NCBI GenBank assembly: GCA_902587565.1
Contig: CACILT010000004.1
Coordinates: forward strand, 32,501 to 96,500
Source of the DNA: an uncultured Alphaproteobacteria bacterium
Lineage (GTDB): Bacteria; Pseudomonadota; Alphaproteobacteria; HIMB59; GCA-002718135
Direction: 5' to 3'
DNA length: 64,000 bases
The notes beneath the pieces are model-generated. The model ran no database searches. It saw nothing but the letters and a program-made list of their open reading frames with translations, and was not told the origin of the DNA. This document shows positions 11,387 to 22,048 of the stretch, piece by piece. The position numbers were made by a program, and so were the translations under genes. The stretch's first letter is position 1. Every line of letters begins with the position of its first letter.

Positions 11387-12482
11387 TTATAAAGTTAGAG
11401 AATTTTCTAAAAAATCATTTATCTTTCCATCTAAAACTTCATTAACCTTAGAAGTTTCGTGACCACTTCTTAAATCCTTAATTAATTTATAGGGATGCAA
11501 AACATAAGACCTGATTTGATTACCCCAACCAATATCTTTTTTTTCTTTATTTTTTAAATTTTCACTTTCTTTTCTCTTTTGTAGCTCTACCTCATAAATT
11601 CTTGATCTTATCATTTTCATAGCATTTGACCTATTTTTGTGTTGCGATCTGTCACTTTGACATTGAACAACTATGTTAGTAGGAAGATGTGTAATTCTAA
11701 CCGCACTATCTGTTTTATTTACATGTTGGCCACCTGCCCCGGAAGCTCGGTAGGTATCTATTCTTAAATCATTTTCTTTTATTTCAATTTCAATCTTATC
11801 GTCTATTTCTGGATAAACCCAAACACTTGCAAAACTTGTATGTCTTCTTTTATTACTATCAAAAGGTGATATTCTAACAAGTCTATGGATGCCACTTTCT
11901 AATTTTAACCAACCATAAGCATAACTCATTATTACTTTTAGAGTGCAAGATTTAATTCCAGCCTCTTCTCCACGTGTTTCTTGCAATAAAGTAACATTGC
12001 AATTTTCATTTGACTCACTCCATCTTACATACATTCTTTGTAAAATTTCTGCCCAATCTTGACTTTCAGTTCCACCAGCACCAGCGTGTATCTCAATAAA
12101 AGCATTAAAATGATCTGCTTCATCGTTTAATAAATTTATATATCTCATTTTTTCAGATAATTTTAATGTTAACTGAACTTCATCTTTTAGCTCATCTAAA
12201 AGAGAGTCATCATTATTTTTTCGAATATAATCAAATATCTCTTCAGTCTCAGAAAGTAGTTTTTTTAATTTTGTAAAATCATTAATCTTTACTTCAATAT
12301 TTTTAATTTCTTGAAAAATATTCTTAGCATGATCTTGCTTCCAAATTTTTGGATCAGAGCTTTCAACTTTTAAATCTTCTAATCTAATTTTTAGTGAATT
12401 ATAGTCAAACCCCCCTCCTTATAAGATCATAGTTTGATCTTATTTTTTTTAATTTGTCTTCAATAACTTCTAAATTATCCAT
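11387..12482 (-). CDS. prfB: Peptide chain release factor 2, expressed through a +1 programmed frameshift at an in-frame TGA (codon 26, 12405-12407)
   Basis: ORF 11387..12148 carries the RF2 GGQ region (ASGAGGQHVNKTDSAVRITHLPT). A short ORF starts at ATG 12482: MDNLEVIEDKLKKIRSNYDLIRRGV then TGA. Shifting +1 at GTT TGA C joins it in frame (12406 and 12148 are congruent mod 3) with VDYNSLKIRLEDLKVESSDPKIWKQDH. Confidence 0.93.
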
Positions 12483-12489
12483 ATATTAT

Positions 12490-14844
12490 CTATTCTAATA
12501 AACCACCTGTTCCTGAAATGGAATTATTATTAATTTTCTCTAGGCCATCTATAATATTGATGTTTCCTGAAAATGGTTCAGAGCCTAAAATAAATGGCTC
12601 ACTAATACTTCCTTTCTTATTTGATATAACGCCACTACTTGGATCAATCCTTACAAAACTAATTCCAGATGGAATTCTAAATGGTGTTTTATTTTCATTT
12701 ATATTTATTTTTTCAGCAAAATTTTTAAAAATTGGAACTGCTACACTTGATCCAGTTTGCTTATATCCAAGAGATTTTGGTTGATCATATCCAACATATA
12801 CACCTATAACTAAATCAGGTGTAAATCCTATAAACCATGCGTCTTTATTCTTATTTGTTGTTCCTGTTTTTCCTGCAATAGGGACATCTAGTTCTAATAA
12901 TTTTTTTGCAGTACCTCTTTTTATGACACCTTCCATCATTGATGTTATCTGATAAGCTATTCTTGGATCAACTATGATATTTTTATCTTCATTGATAGAT
13001 GGAACTTTTTTTTCTAAAAAAATATTATCAATTTTGCATGAATTACATTTTTTTATTCTGGTATCATAAATTTTTTTACCATCTCTTGAATAAATACTTG
13101 TTATTAGCTTTGGCTTTATTAGTTTTCCTCCATTTGCTATTATAGCATAGGCATTCGTTAAATCTTTCAAAGTAACAACTCCAGAGCCTAAAGACATAGA
13201 AAGATTCTTATCAAAGCCTTCGCTAATATAAAAGTTACTTGCCATTGACAGAATTTTGTTCATACCAATCCTATTGGCAAGTCGCACTGTCATTAAATTT
13301 CTTGATTTTTCTATACCCGTTCTCATTGTTGTTAATCCATAAAACTCATCTGTATAATTTGAAGGTTTCCATTTAGGTAAGCCCGGTCCTTGATCTACAA
13401 CGTAGGGTGCATCTAATATTAGAGTAGATGGAGAATAGCCTTCATTTAAAGCTGCTAAGTAAACTATAGGTTTGAATGCAGACCCAGGCTGTCTTTTAGC
13501 TTGAGTAGCTCTATTAAATTCACTTTTAACAAAACTATATCCTCCTGAAAGAGCTAAAATATCTCCATTTTGAGGATCCAAAACAATTATTGCTCCATTT
13601 ACTTTTGGTTCTTGTCTAATGATATATTCATCGTTAATTTTCTGAACATAAATTACATCACCTTTATTAAAATTCTCATCTAAAAGCCATTTGTTTGCAT
13701 TATTGTTTAAATTAATACTTAATTTTGAATTAGACTGATCAAAGACCTTAATTTCACCTTTATACAATTCATCTATAATCACAACTTTCCATTCTGGGTA
13801 AAAAGGATTATTTTTCTTAAAATAACTTTTATCATTTAAGAAACTTTCTAAAGTTGTATTTTTTAATAATCCATGCCATCCATTATTTTTTTCATACTCT
13901 ATTAAACCTTCAATTAGACTAAGATTAGCTTTTTTTTGAATATTTGTATCGAGTGCAGTCTTAATTACTAACCCATCTGAATAAAGTGCATCTTTTCCAA
14001 AAGATGAATAAAGCTCTTTTCTTATTTCTTCATAGAAATAATCAGCATCAGAGAAGATTACCTCTTTTCGCTGAAAGATATCAAGAGGTTTATTTTTAAA
14101 TTTAAGGTCTTTTTTCTCAATAAATCCATTTGCATACATCCTGTCTATTACCCAGTTTCTTCTATCGATAGCTTTTGAATAATTTTTTTTTGGATTATAG
14201 TTGTTTGGAGCTTTTGGTAATGCAGCTAAAAAAGCAACTTCATGGAGTTCAAGATCATAAATCGATTTATTAAAATAATTTAAGCTTGCTGTTCCTATTC
14301 CGTACGATCCATTGCCTAAATAAATATCATTCAAATATAATTCTAAAATTGATTTCTTATCTAAAATATTTTCAATTCTTATAGATAAAATAATCTCTTT
14401 TATTTTCCTAGAATAACTTAACTCGTTACTTAATAATAAATTTTTAACTACCTGTTGCGTAATAGTAGAAGCTCCAACAACTCTTTTATCAGAATACATG
14501 TTTATAATGTTAGTTAAAAAAGCTCTTAAAATAGCAAATATGTCTACACCGTAATGATCGTAAAAATTTTTATCTTCAGATGACAAAAAAGCGGATTTAA
14601 TTATTTGAGGTATTCTATCTTCTGGAATAAAAATTCTTTCCTGTGTATAAAAACTTTTTAAAAGCAAACCATCTGAACTGTATATTCTTGAAGATAAATT
14701 TGGTTTATATTTTATAATACTATCATAAGAAGGTAAATCAGGAGAATATCTCCAAAGAGTATAAAAAACTGTAAATATTGAAATAAATATAAATATAATT
14801 AGAAAAATTAATAATATTTTTATATAATTAAGCAATTTTGACAT
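12490..14844 (-). CDS. mrcA: Penicillin-binding protein 1A (glycosyltransferase/transpeptidase); ORF open to 14892, likely start at Met 14844
   Basis: GT51 motifs (EDKNFYDHYGVD, GASTITQQVVKNLLLS), transpeptidase AKRQPGSAFKP, SRN, and GKTGTTN. Confidence 0.93.
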   Translation of the reverse strand: MSKLLNYIKILLIFLIIFIFISIFTVFYTLWRYSPDLPSYDSIIKYKPNLSSRIYSSDGLLLKSFYTQERIFIPEDRIPQIIKSAFLSSEDKNFYDHYGVDIFAILRAFLTNIINMYSDKRVVGASTITQQVVKNLLLSNELSYSRKIKEIILSIRIENILDKKSILELYLNDIYLGNGSYGIGTASLNYFNKSIYDLELHEVAFLAALPKAPNNYNPKKNYSKAIDRRNWVIDRMYANGFIEKKDLKFKNKPLDIFQRKEVIFSDADYFYEEIRKELYSSFGKDALYSDGLVIKTALDTNIQKKANLSLIEGLIEYEKNNGWHGLLKNTTLESFLNDKSYFKKNNPFYPEWKVVIIDELYKGEIKVFDQSNSKLSINLNNNANKWLLDENFNKGDVIYVQKINDEYIIRQEPKVNGAIIVLDPQNGDILALSGGYSFVKSEFNRATQAKRQPGSAFKPIVYLAALNEGYSPSTLILDAPYVVDQGPGLPKWKPSNYTDEFYGLTTMRTGIEKSRNLMTVRLANRIGMNKILSMASNFYISEGFDKNLSMSLGSGVVTLKDLTNAYAIIANGGKLIKPKLITSIYSRDGKKIYDTRIKKCNSCKIDNIFLEKKVPSINEDKNIIVDPRIAYQITSMMEGVIKRGTAKKLLELDVPIAGKTGTTNKNKDAWFIGFTPDLVIGVYVGYDQPKSLGYKQTGSSVAVPIFKNFAEKININENKTPFRIPSGISFVRIDPSSGVISNKKGSISEPFILGSEPFSGNINIIDGLEKINNNSISGTGGLLE

Positions 14845-14953
14845 ATTTAATAAACTACATTGTGAAATAGTTAAAAATATGACAATAGGCAATTAATATA
14901 CAAATAATTAATATGATTTTAACATACAAAAATTTTTACGGAGTTTCGGCATT

Positions 14954-16858
14954 ATGTCAAAAAATATACTTATTGATACAACTAATAAAATTGAAACAAG
15001 AATTGCAGTTACAGAAGATGGAAAGTTAGACGATTTTGAAATTGAGACAAATAAAAAAAATTCTGTAAAAGGTGATGTTTATTTAGCAAAAATTACCAGA
15101 ATTGAACCTTCACTTCAGGCAGCATTTGTTGACTTTGGAGCAAACAGAAATGGCTTCCTTCCTTTAACTGAGATACATCCTGACTATTTCAAAATTCCAG
15201 CTGCAGATGAAGAGAAAATAAAAGAATTAAATGAAAAAATTAATAGTGAAAAAGAAGAAGAGATAAATAATTTAGATAGCAATAGTGACTTAGAAGAGCC
15301 TGCAGAAGAAAATATTGATTTAAAAGACAATGATTTAAATACAGAAACTAATGAAGAAAAAATTATTTCTATAAAAAAAAGAAGAAACAAAAAAATTAGT
15401 CCAAAGAAAGAATATTTTAATTTTTTTAGAAAATATAAAATCCAAGATGTTATAAGACCAAAACAAGTACTACTTGTTCAAATAAATAAAGAAGAAAGAG
15501 GTTTAAAAGGAGCGGCTCTTACAACATATTTGTCATTTGCTGGTAGATATTGTGTGTTAATGCCAAATAGCATGAATAGCGATGGGATCTCAAGAAAAAT
15601 AGGTGATATAGAAGAGCGAAAAAAATTAAAAAAAATTTTAACATCTGTCGAAATTCCTGAAAAAATGTCTGTAATTGTTCGAACTGCTGGCATAGGAAGA
15701 ACTAAAAAAGAAATTTCCAAAGATCTCTCTTTTTTAATAGCTCAATGGAATAAAATTCGCGAACTAACATTAAAATCAGAAGCTCCTGATATGATACATG
15801 AGGAAGGCAATGTTTTGAAAAGAGCTATTAGAGATATGCTGAGTGATGATGTAGATAAAATATATGTTGAGGGTAAAGAAGGATATGACAAAGTAAAGAA
15901 AATTACTAAAAGTTTAGCACCAACATTTGTAAAAAAAATCAAACAATTTAAATCAGTAGACAACTCACTTTTTGCCTCAAATAATATTGAAACCCAAATT
16001 AATGACCTTTTTAGCCTAAATGTAAAATTAAAATCTGGAGGATCAATAGTGATTAATACTACTGAAGCATTAGTAGCTGTAGATGTTAACTCAGGGAAAA
16101 ATACGTCTGAAAGAAATATAGAAAATACAGCTTTAAAGACTAATCTAGAAGCAGCTGTAGAAATAGCGAGGCAACTTAGATTGAGAGACCTAGGTGGATT
16201 AGTGGTAATTGATTTTATTGATATGGACGATTATAGAAATAACTTTAAAGTAGAAAAAACTTTAAAAACAGCACTCATCAGAGACAGAGCTAGAGTTCAA
16301 TTTGGAAGAATAAGTATGTTTGGATTAATGGAGCTTTCTAGACAGAGACTTAGATCAAGTTTAATTGATAAATCATTTGATAAATGTAATTATTGTAAAG
16401 GCTCAGGATTAATTTTAAATTCATCTTCAATTGTTGAGCAAATAATAAAGGTAATTAAAGAAAAAATTTCTAATAATGAAAATTCAGTTATTAGTGTTAA
16501 ATGTAATAGTGATCTTGCAGAAGATTTATTAAATATAAAAAAGAATGAAATATTACTTTTAGAAAAAAACTTTGAATCAAAAATAAATTTTTATTTCAAT
16601 CCACAATACTCTCTACACGATCCAACAATTGAAATTGATGAAAATCATGATTTGAAAGGAGAGAATGAAGTTAAAAAAAATAAGAAAAAGTCATCAAAAA
16701 CAAAAGAGGTTAAAAAAAAGACAATAATTAAAACAAAAAAAAGAAAAAAAATTGATAAAGAAAAAGATGAAGGTGAAAAAATAGATATTGAAAAGAATGT
16801 TGAGCCAATTGAGAGTAGAATAGATGATACTGAAGAAAAATCAGGATGGTGGTCTTAA
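14954..16858 (+). CDS. rne: Ribonuclease E/G family
   Basis: S1-like N-terminus (AAFVDFGANRNGFLPL), VDVNSGKNT, GLVVIDFIDMDDYRN, RLRSSL, zinc-link CNYCKGSG; lysine-rich C-terminus. Confidence 0.92.
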   Translation: MSKNILIDTTNKIETRIAVTEDGKLDDFEIETNKKNSVKGDVYLAKITRIEPSLQAAFVDFGANRNGFLPLTEIHPDYFKIPAADEEKIKELNEKINSEKEEEINNLDSNSDLEEPAEENIDLKDNDLNTETNEEKIISIKKRRNKKISPKKEYFNFFRKYKIQDVIRPKQVLLVQINKEERGLKGAALTTYLSFAGRYCVLMPNSMNSDGISRKIGDIEERKKLKKILTSVEIPEKMSVIVRTAGIGRTKKEISKDLSFLIAQWNKIRELTLKSEAPDMIHEEGNVLKRAIRDMLSDDVDKIYVEGKEGYDKVKKITKSLAPTFVKKIKQFKSVDNSLFASNNIETQINDLFSLNVKLKSGGSIVINTTEALVAVDVNSGKNTSERNIENTALKTNLEAAVEIARQLRLRDLGGLVVIDFIDMDDYRNNFKVEKTLKTALIRDRARVQFGRISMFGLMELSRQRLRSSLIDKSFDKCNYCKGSGLILNSSSIVEQIIKVIKEKISNNENSVISVKCNSDLAEDLLNIKKNEILLLEKNFESKINFYFNPQYSLHDPTIEIDENHDLKGENEVKKNKKKSSKTKEVKKKTIIKTKKRKKIDKEKDEGEKIDIEKNVEPIESRIDDTEEKSGWWS

Positions 16859-18125
16859 TAAATTATTAATTTTATTTTTATTTTTTGTTTTTGCACCTCA
16901 AAATATATTTGCATCACAAATATTAGACTATGAAACTGAAAAATTTATTTCAAAAATTATAAATGATATTAAATCAGTAAATGAAATAAATAGAAAAATT
17001 ATATTTAAAATAAATAATAGTAATGAAATAAATGCATTTGTAGATATTAATAATACAATACATATTAATTCTGGCTTGATTCAACATTCTGAAGATTATG
17101 TTGCTTTATTAACTGTATTGGCGCACGAAATTGGTCACATACATCTAAACCATGTTGATTTGCGAAAAAAAAATATACAAGATTCAAAAAAATTTAATAA
17201 TTTAAGTATGCTATCTGTGCTAGTTGGATCAGCAATTTCTCAAAACCCAGAATTGCTTCAAGGCACTCTTCTAGCAAATGCAACGTTATCAAATAGGTAT
17301 ATCAATTTCAGTAAAGAACAAGAGGTAGAAGCTGATTTATATTCATTAAAAACTTTAGAATTATTAAATGTGAATTCTGATTCAATCATAAACTTGTTAA
17401 TGACTATAGAAAAAAAATTACTAGAAAATGGATTTACAAAAGAAAATCAAAGAATTAGTACACACCCAAATTTTGAAGATAGAATTAGATTAATAAATAA
17501 CTATCAAAAAAAGAAAGTAAATAATTACAATACTAATTATAATAATAAATTTAATTTCATTAAGGCTAAATTTATTGGATATAGTGATCATAATGATGGT
17601 ATGAATAAATTAAATGAACCATATAAGTCTTATGCAGAATCAATAAAAAAAGCTAGAAATGGTAAATTAAAAATGTCTCTCCAAAGCTTAAATAAAATTA
17701 TTAAAGATTATAAGAATAGTTTTTTGATAGAAACTAAGGCTGAAATTTTATTTTCTTATGGATATACAAATGAGGCTTTAAAATTTTATAAGAAAAATTT
17801 AGAACAACATCCTTCTAATTTCTACGCACAGATAAGAATATTCGAAAATACAGATATTAAAAATTTGCAATTTAACGAACTTGATCAAATTTTTAATTCT
17901 AACAAAGAGCTTTTATTCAAATATTATAATAACAAAAATATTTTGATTAAATATTTAAAAATAGCTGAAAAATTAAATAAAAAAGAATGGATAAATTTTT
18001 TCAATTTTTATTTATTATTTGATTCTCACGAATATAACACTTTTAAAAAAAGATTAATTATCTTTAAAGAGAGCAATGACAAAGATTTAATTAGATTAAT
18101 TAATATAATTGAGAAGGCAAATTGA
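16824..18125 (+). CDS. M48-family metalloprotease with signal peptide and C-terminal repeat region (BepA/YfgC-like)
   Basis: HEIGHIHLNHV zinc motif, EQEVEADLYSLKTLE; N-terminal signal-like sequence. Confidence 0.85.
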   Translation: MILKKNQDGGLNKLLILFLFFVFAPQNIFASQILDYETEKFISKIINDIKSVNEINRKIIFKINNSNEINAFVDINNTIHINSGLIQHSEDYVALLTVLAHEIGHIHLNHVDLRKKNIQDSKKFNNLSMLSVLVGSAISQNPELLQGTLLANATLSNRYINFSKEQEVEADLYSLKTLELLNVNSDSIINLLMTIEKKLLENGFTKENQRISTHPNFEDRIRLINNYQKKKVNNYNTNYNNKFNFIKAKFIGYSDHNDGMNKLNEPYKSYAESIKKARNGKLKMSLQSLNKIIKDYKNSFLIETKAEILFSYGYTNEALKFYKKNLEQHPSNFYAQIRIFENTDIKNLQFNELDQIFNSNKELLFKYYNNKNILIKYLKIAEKLNKKEWINFFNFYLLFDSHEYNTFKKRLIIFKESNDKDLIRLINIIEKAN

Positions 18126-19183
18126 TGAGTGGATCTTTAGTATTTCAAGATTATGTAAGCTTTATAAACAAAAAATATATTTTAAATAAAAATATTAAAG
18201 AAGAACAAATACAGCCTTCTAGTCTTGATTTATCACTAAGCGAAGAATGCTATGAGATAAAACACAGTTTTTTACCTTTTAATTCTAAAGTAAGAAATAA
18301 ATTAAACGATTTAATCATTAAAAAAATAAACTTAAACAAAGAATTTATTTTTAGAAGAAATAAAACTTATATCGTTAGATTAAATGAAAGATTAAATCTC
18401 GACAACAACATATTTGGTCATTGCAATCCTAAGAGTACTACCGGCAGATTGGATATTTTTTGTAGATCTATCGTTGATTATGCTGAAGAATATGAAAAAA
18501 TACCTAATAATTATCAAGGAGAAATTTTTTTAGAAATTACATCTAAATCTTTTGACATAGCACTTAAAAGTGGCAATTGTTTGAATCAATTAAGACTTGT
18601 TAAAAATAAACATATTTATTTATCAGATAAACAATTAATTAATTTTAATAAAAAAGAAATAATTTCATCTTTAAAAAAAAATAATATTAAAATAGATAAT
18701 GGTATTAAATTATCTGTTGATCTATCTAGTTCAAATATAATTGCTTATGTAGCAAAAAAAAATGCTCCTATTTTAAGATTTTCAAAAATTAAATTACATA
18801 AAATAAAAGATTTTTGGAATATAATAAAAAATAAAAATAAAAAATTAGTTATTGAAAAAAATAAATTCTATATATTAAAATCAAAAGAAAAAGTTATTAT
18901 TCCTTCAAATTTAGCAGGTGAAATGATTCCATATGATACTGGTATAGGAGATTTTAGGGTTCATTATGCAGGTTTTTTTGATCCTGGTTTTGGTTTATCT
19001 AATGGTTCATTTGCTGTGTTAGAAGTAAAAACTAATGAAGTACCATTTTTATTAGAAGATGGTCAGACAATAGCAAGAATTAAATATGAAAAGTTGAACA
19101 AAAATAGTAATATTGTATACGGTAAAGATATTAAATCAAATTATCAAAATCAAGGATTAAAATTAAGCAAACATTTTAAATAA
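18122..19183 (+). CDS. dcd: 2'-deoxycytidine 5'-triphosphate deaminase (long alphaproteobacterial type)
   Basis: QPSSLDLSLSEECYEIK, NPKSTTGRLDIFCR, FDPGFG...LEV; ~350-aa duplicated Dcd-like arrangement. Confidence 0.82.
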   Translation: MMSGSLVFQDYVSFINKKYILNKNIKEEQIQPSSLDLSLSEECYEIKHSFLPFNSKVRNKLNDLIIKKINLNKEFIFRRNKTYIVRLNERLNLDNNIFGHCNPKSTTGRLDIFCRSIVDYAEEYEKIPNNYQGEIFLEITSKSFDIALKSGNCLNQLRLVKNKHIYLSDKQLINFNKKEIISSLKKNNIKIDNGIKLSVDLSSSNIIAYVAKKNAPILRFSKIKLHKIKDFWNIIKNKNKKLVIEKNKFYILKSKEKVIIPSNLAGEMIPYDTGIGDFRVHYAGFFDPGFGLSNGSFAVLEVKTNEVPFLLEDGQTIARIKYEKLNKNSNIVYGKDIKSNYQNQGLKLSKHFK

Positions 19184-19184
19184 A

Positions 19185-19622
19185 ATGAAAAAAATAATTG
19201 TTATAAATGGCCCTAACCTTAATTTATTAGGTAATAGAGAAGATAATATTTACGGCAAAGATACTTTAGATAAAATTCAATCTGATTGCGAAAAAAAATG
19301 CTTAGAAAAACAACTAGAAATTATTTTTTTTCAATCGAATAATGAAGGAGAAATAATTGATAAAATTCATGAAGTAAATGATAAATATGATGGTTTGATT
19401 ATTAATCCAGCTGCATTTACTCACTCATCTATTGCTATTCTAGATTCATTAAGAGCAATTAGTAAACCTAAAATTGAAATTCATCTTTCAAACATTTATT
19501 CTAGAGAAGAATATAGGAAGAAAAGTATTACTTCTGAGGGAGTAGATGGTTTAATTTGCGGATTTGGAGGAAATAGTTACCTTCTAGGAATTGAAGCTAT
19601 AAGTAAATTAATTTATAAATAA
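19185..19622 (+). CDS. aroQ: 3-dehydroquinate dehydratase type II
   Basis: INGPNLNLLGNRE, QSNNEGEIIDKIHE, INPAAFTHSSIAILDSL, EIHLSNIYSREEYRKKS. Confidence 0.96.
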   Translation: MKKIIVINGPNLNLLGNREDNIYGKDTLDKIQSDCEKKCLEKQLEIIFFQSNNEGEIIDKIHEVNDKYDGLIINPAAFTHSSIAILDSLRAISKPKIEIHLSNIYSREEYRKKSITSEGVDGLICGFGGNSYLLGIEAISKLIYK

Positions 19623-19624
19623 GT

Positions 19625-20071
19625 ATGACAAAAATTGATAAAGTAGATTTAGAGAACATTAAATTAATAATTAAAGAATCCAAAATCGATGGTGTTTCTA
19701 AAATAAAGATTAAAAAAAATAATTATGAAATTGAGATTACCTCAAATAACTTCAATGGAAACAATGTTTCTGTTCAAAAATTTGAAAAAAATACTGAAGT
19801 TAAAGAAGTTGAAAATACAAATGAAGTTGTAAATGAAGATAATATTGTTAAATCTCCAATGGTCGGGGTTGCTTATCTATCTGCTGATCCAAATTCTCAA
19901 CCTTATGTTAAAGTTGGACAACATGTCAAAGCTGGAGATACCCTACTACTAATTGAAGCAATGAAAACATTTAACGAAATTAAAGCTCCTAGATCTGGAA
20001 TTATAAAAAAAATAGTCATTCTAAATAGTCAACCTGTTGAATATGGTGACACTCTTATAATTTTTGAATAA
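19625..20071 (+). CDS. accB: Biotin carboxyl carrier protein of acetyl-CoA carboxylase
   Basis: Biotinylation motif EAMKTFNEIKAP. Confidence 0.95.
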   Translation: MTKIDKVDLENIKLIIKESKIDGVSKIKIKKNNYEIEITSNNFNGNNVSVQKFEKNTEVKEVENTNEVVNEDNIVKSPMVGVAYLSADPNSQPYVKVGQHVKAGDTLLLIEAMKTFNEIKAPRSGIIKKIVILNSQPVEYGDTLIIFE

Positions 20072-21402
20072 TGTTCAAAAAGATCCTAATTGCCAATAGA
20101 GGTGAAATTGCTTTACGTGTACTAAGAGCATGTAGAGAGCTTGGAATAAAAACAGTGGCAATTCATTCTGACGTGGATGAAAATGCAATGCATGTGAGAA
20201 TGGCAGATGAAAGTATTTGTGTAGGACCAGCTTCTGCACAATCAAGTTATTTAAATATTCCTGCTATTATAACTGCCGCTACTTTAACAGATGTTGATGC
20301 CATTCATCCTGGATATGGATTTTTAAGTGAAAATCAGAGATTTGCTGAAATTATAGAAGAACATAATATTAAATTTATTGGACCAAAATCAGAACATATT
20401 AAAATGATGGGAAACAAAATCGACGCAAAAAAAATAATGGATGAAACAGGGGTACCAACAGTAAAGGGTATTAATGATCTGAGTGATAGTAATAAAATTC
20501 AGGAATTTATTAAAAAAGTTAAATATCCAATTATTGTAAAAGCAGCGAGTGGTGGTGGTGGGAAAGGAATGAGAATAGTCACAGAAGAAGATGATTTGGA
20601 TAAAGCTATTAAGGAAGCAAAAATTGAAGCAAAAAAATCTTTTAATGATGAAAATGTCTATTTAGAAAAATTTTTAACATCTCCCAAACATATCGAAATA
20701 CAAGTTCTTTGTGATTCATTTGGAAATGTTGTTACTCTTGGAGAAAGAGATTGTTCTATTCAAAGAAAACATCAAAAACTTATTGAAGAAAGTCCAAGTT
20801 CTGTTTTAACAAATGAAAATAGAGAAAAAATTTCTGAACTTTGTAGAAAATCCATGAAAGAAATAGGATACGAAGGGGTTGGGACATTAGAATTTTTGTA
20901 TGAAAATGATGAATTTTATTTTATGGAAATGAATACCAGATTACAAGTTGAGCATCCAGTAACAGAAATGGTCACTGGTATTGATCTTGTCAAAGAACAA
21001 ATACTTGTAGCTAATGGTGAAAAACTTACAATAAGACAAGAAGATATAAAATTAAAAGGAAGCTCAATTGAATGTAGGATTAATGCTGAACATCCAGAAA
21101 GTTTTATACCATCACCTGGTAAGATAACACAATACCACCAACCTGGAGGGCTAGGCATCAGAGTCGACTCAGCTGTTTACGATGGTTACTCAATTCCCTC
21201 CCATTATGATAGTATGATTGGTAAATTAATTACATATGGTGCAACTAGATCGGAAGCTCTAAAAAAAATGAATAGAGCACTAGAAGAATATGTAATTATG
21301 GGAATAAATACAAATATTCAACTCCATCAAAAAATTATTCAAACTGATGAATTTAAAAGAGGAAGTTACAATATTAATTTTATGTCAAATTTAATTGAGT
21401 AA
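20071..21402 (+). CDS. accC: Biotin carboxylase of acetyl-CoA carboxylase
   Basis: KILIANRGEIALRVLRACRELGI, AASGGGGKGMRIV, MNTRLQVEHPVTEMVTGIDLV. Confidence 0.97.
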   Translation: MFKKILIANRGEIALRVLRACRELGIKTVAIHSDVDENAMHVRMADESICVGPASAQSSYLNIPAIITAATLTDVDAIHPGYGFLSENQRFAEIIEEHNIKFIGPKSEHIKMMGNKIDAKKIMDETGVPTVKGINDLSDSNKIQEFIKKVKYPIIVKAASGGGGKGMRIVTEEDDLDKAIKEAKIEAKKSFNDENVYLEKFLTSPKHIEIQVLCDSFGNVVTLGERDCSIQRKHQKLIEESPSSVLTNENREKISELCRKSMKEIGYEGVGTLEFLYENDEFYFMEMNTRLQVEHPVTEMVTGIDLVKEQILVANGEKLTIRQEDIKLKGSSIECRINAEHPESFIPSPGKITQYHQPGGLGIRVDSAVYDGYSIPSHYDSMIGKLITYGATRSEALKKMNRALEEYVIMGINTNIQLHQKIIQTDEFKRGSYNINFMSNLIE

Positions 21403-22048
21403 AATAATTGAATTAAATAGCTTAATAGAATTTTACAAAAAAGCTTACTTTCCAATGGCTGATAGTAAGTATTCTGAAGAAATAAAATTTTATAAGCCAA
21501 AAATTAGGTTCGTTATTCCAATTTCAAATTTCCGCTATCCAAAAAAACTATTTAATGAATTTAAAAAAACAAAATATATTTTTAAAATTAATCACAATTT
21601 TTCTAAAGTTATAGAATTATGTAAAGAGATTAAAAGAAGAGATAAAGATACTTGGATAAATGATATTATTTTGGATACATATATTGAGTTATATAAAATA
21701 AACAAATGTCACAGTGTAGAATGTTATGATGAAGATAAACTAGTTGGAGGTTTATACGGTTTGCATATAGGATCATGTTTTTTTGGTGAAAGCATGTTTA
21801 GTTTAAAGACCAATACAAGTAAGTTTTGTCTTCTTTATTTATTAGCAATATTGAAAAAAAATAATTTTTCCATTTTAGATTCACAGTTTTTCAATCCTCA
21901 TTTAGTTCAATTTGGTGCCTATGAAATAGAAACTGAAATTTATGAAAATAAACTAAAGGAAAGTTTAGAGGTTGAGAGTTTTTTTAAGGATATTAATAAT
22001 TTTCAAGAAGTTTTATCATTACTACATTCGACCAACCAAAGATCATAA
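21395..22048 (+). CDS. aat: Leucyl/phenylalanyl-tRNA-protein transferase
   Basis: NSVECYDE-like HSVECYDEDKLVGGLYGLHIGSCFFGESMFS, LDSQFFNPHLVQFGAYEI; position downstream of accC. Confidence 0.93.
   Translation: MSKIIELNSLIEFYKKAYFPMADSKYSEEIKFYKPKIRFVIPISNFRYPKKLFNEFKKTKYIFKINHNFSKVIELCKEIKRRDKDTWINDIILDTYIELYKINKCHSVECYDEDKLVGGLYGLHIGSCFFGESMFSLKTNTSKFCLLYLLAILKKNNFSILDSQFFNPHLVQFGAYEIETEIYENKLKESLEVESFFKDINNFQEVLSLLHSTNQRS

Noticed and set aside
12149-12482. prfB as a pseudogene or 5'-truncated gene
   Set aside because: The in-frame TGA sits in a classic RF2 frameshift context and the frames join exactly after +1, so it is programmed rather than degraded.
15184-15963. Three Ser/Phe-rich minus-strand ORFs
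   Set aside because: Antisense to the RNase E/G gene; composition is an artefact of Glu/Lys-rich coding on the + strand.
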